A program made the position numbers and the translations under genes. From Methanoculleus sp. UBA430 (GTDB taxonomy: Archaea > Halobacteriota > Methanomicrobia > Methanomicrobiales > Methanoculleaceae), in the NCBI RefSeq assembly GCF_002506585.1, contig NZ_DAXW01000015.1, positions 128,210 through 192,209 of the forward strand: 64,000 bases of DNA, read 5' to 3'. Under the pieces are notes generated by a model that did no database searches, was not told the DNA's origin, and saw only the letters and a list, made by a program, of their open reading frames with translations. Below are positions 63,974 to 64,000 of the stretch, one piece after another (position 1 is the stretch's first letter; each line of letters starts with the position of its first letter).

Positions 63974-64000
63974 ACTCCTGCCGTTCCGGCAGTCGTTCCC

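Larger units (their letters stand above)
63661..64000. other. Intergenic region containing dispersed repeat
   Basis: From the Fic gene to the right edge (340 bp) there is no convincing gene. It holds repeat copy 2 and a long inverted repeat. Confidence 0.6.

Overview
The window looks like a chromosomal piece of a GC-rich methanogenic archaeon of the Methanomicrobiales, probably Methanoculleus or a close relative. The evidence is a fused formaldehyde-activating enzyme/hexulose-phosphate synthase, a beta-RFAP-synthase-type GHMP protein, several DUF4013 proteins, archaeal TATA-type promoters, and a tRNA-Trp whose intron carries a box C/D guide RNA. The genus is an inference; there is no rRNA here.

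Layout. 1-7.9 kb: an Fe-S protein cut by the window edge, an acyl-CoA synthetase, tRNA-Trp, a DUF421 membrane protein, Fae-Hps, a lipoprotein and a pair of PH-domain membrane proteins. 8-14.6 kb: an AT-richer accessory stretch with a secreted six-repeat dockerin protein, a PD-(D/E)XK-like protein divergent from a YaaA protein carrying a RelE-like tail, an orphan MNT antitoxin next to a broken HEPN gene, and an HNH protein. 14.9-36.2 kb: mostly core genes, including a GHMP/cofactor gene, MsrA, a three-gene glycosylation operon, epoxide hydrolase, flavoproteins, a redox operon headed by an ArsR-flavodoxin fusion with a palindromic operator, tandem duplicated Na+/solute symporters each with an overlooked 35-aa membrane peptide, and branched-chain amino-acid genes. 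36.3-44.4 kb: three DUF4013 paralogues plus one wrecked by an IS256-type insertion, surrounding an AT-rich block with zinc-ribbon, RDD, YidD and SPFH proteins. 44.5-51.1 kb: GNAT, purH, grpE-dnaK-dnaJ and 6-phospho-3-hexuloisomerase. 51.3-62.5 kb: an AT-rich island with a five-gene operon built around a giant tubulin/FtsZ-like GTPase and a membrane P-loop GTPase, ending in IS256 and tyrosine-integrase wreckage. 62.6-64 kb: a Fic protein and a dispersed intergenic repeat.

How genes work together. Hps (in Fae-Hps) and the hexuloisomerase, 46 kb apart, form the ribulose-monophosphate route that many archaea run in reverse to make pentose phosphates. The citramalate/isopropylmalate synthase with IlvB and IlvN feeds isoleucine, valine and leucine. 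The ArsR-flavodoxin operon looks like a self-regulated redox module. The 51.9-60.8 kb operon is the best candidate for an undescribed system: a cytoplasmic tubulin-like coiled-coil protein, a membrane GTPase, and three proteins with extracytoplasmic parts are encoded on one transcript beside integrase remains. Several partial gene copies (ilvN tail, dnaJ tail, DUF4013 head, IS256 tail) show that segmental duplication has shaped this chromosome.
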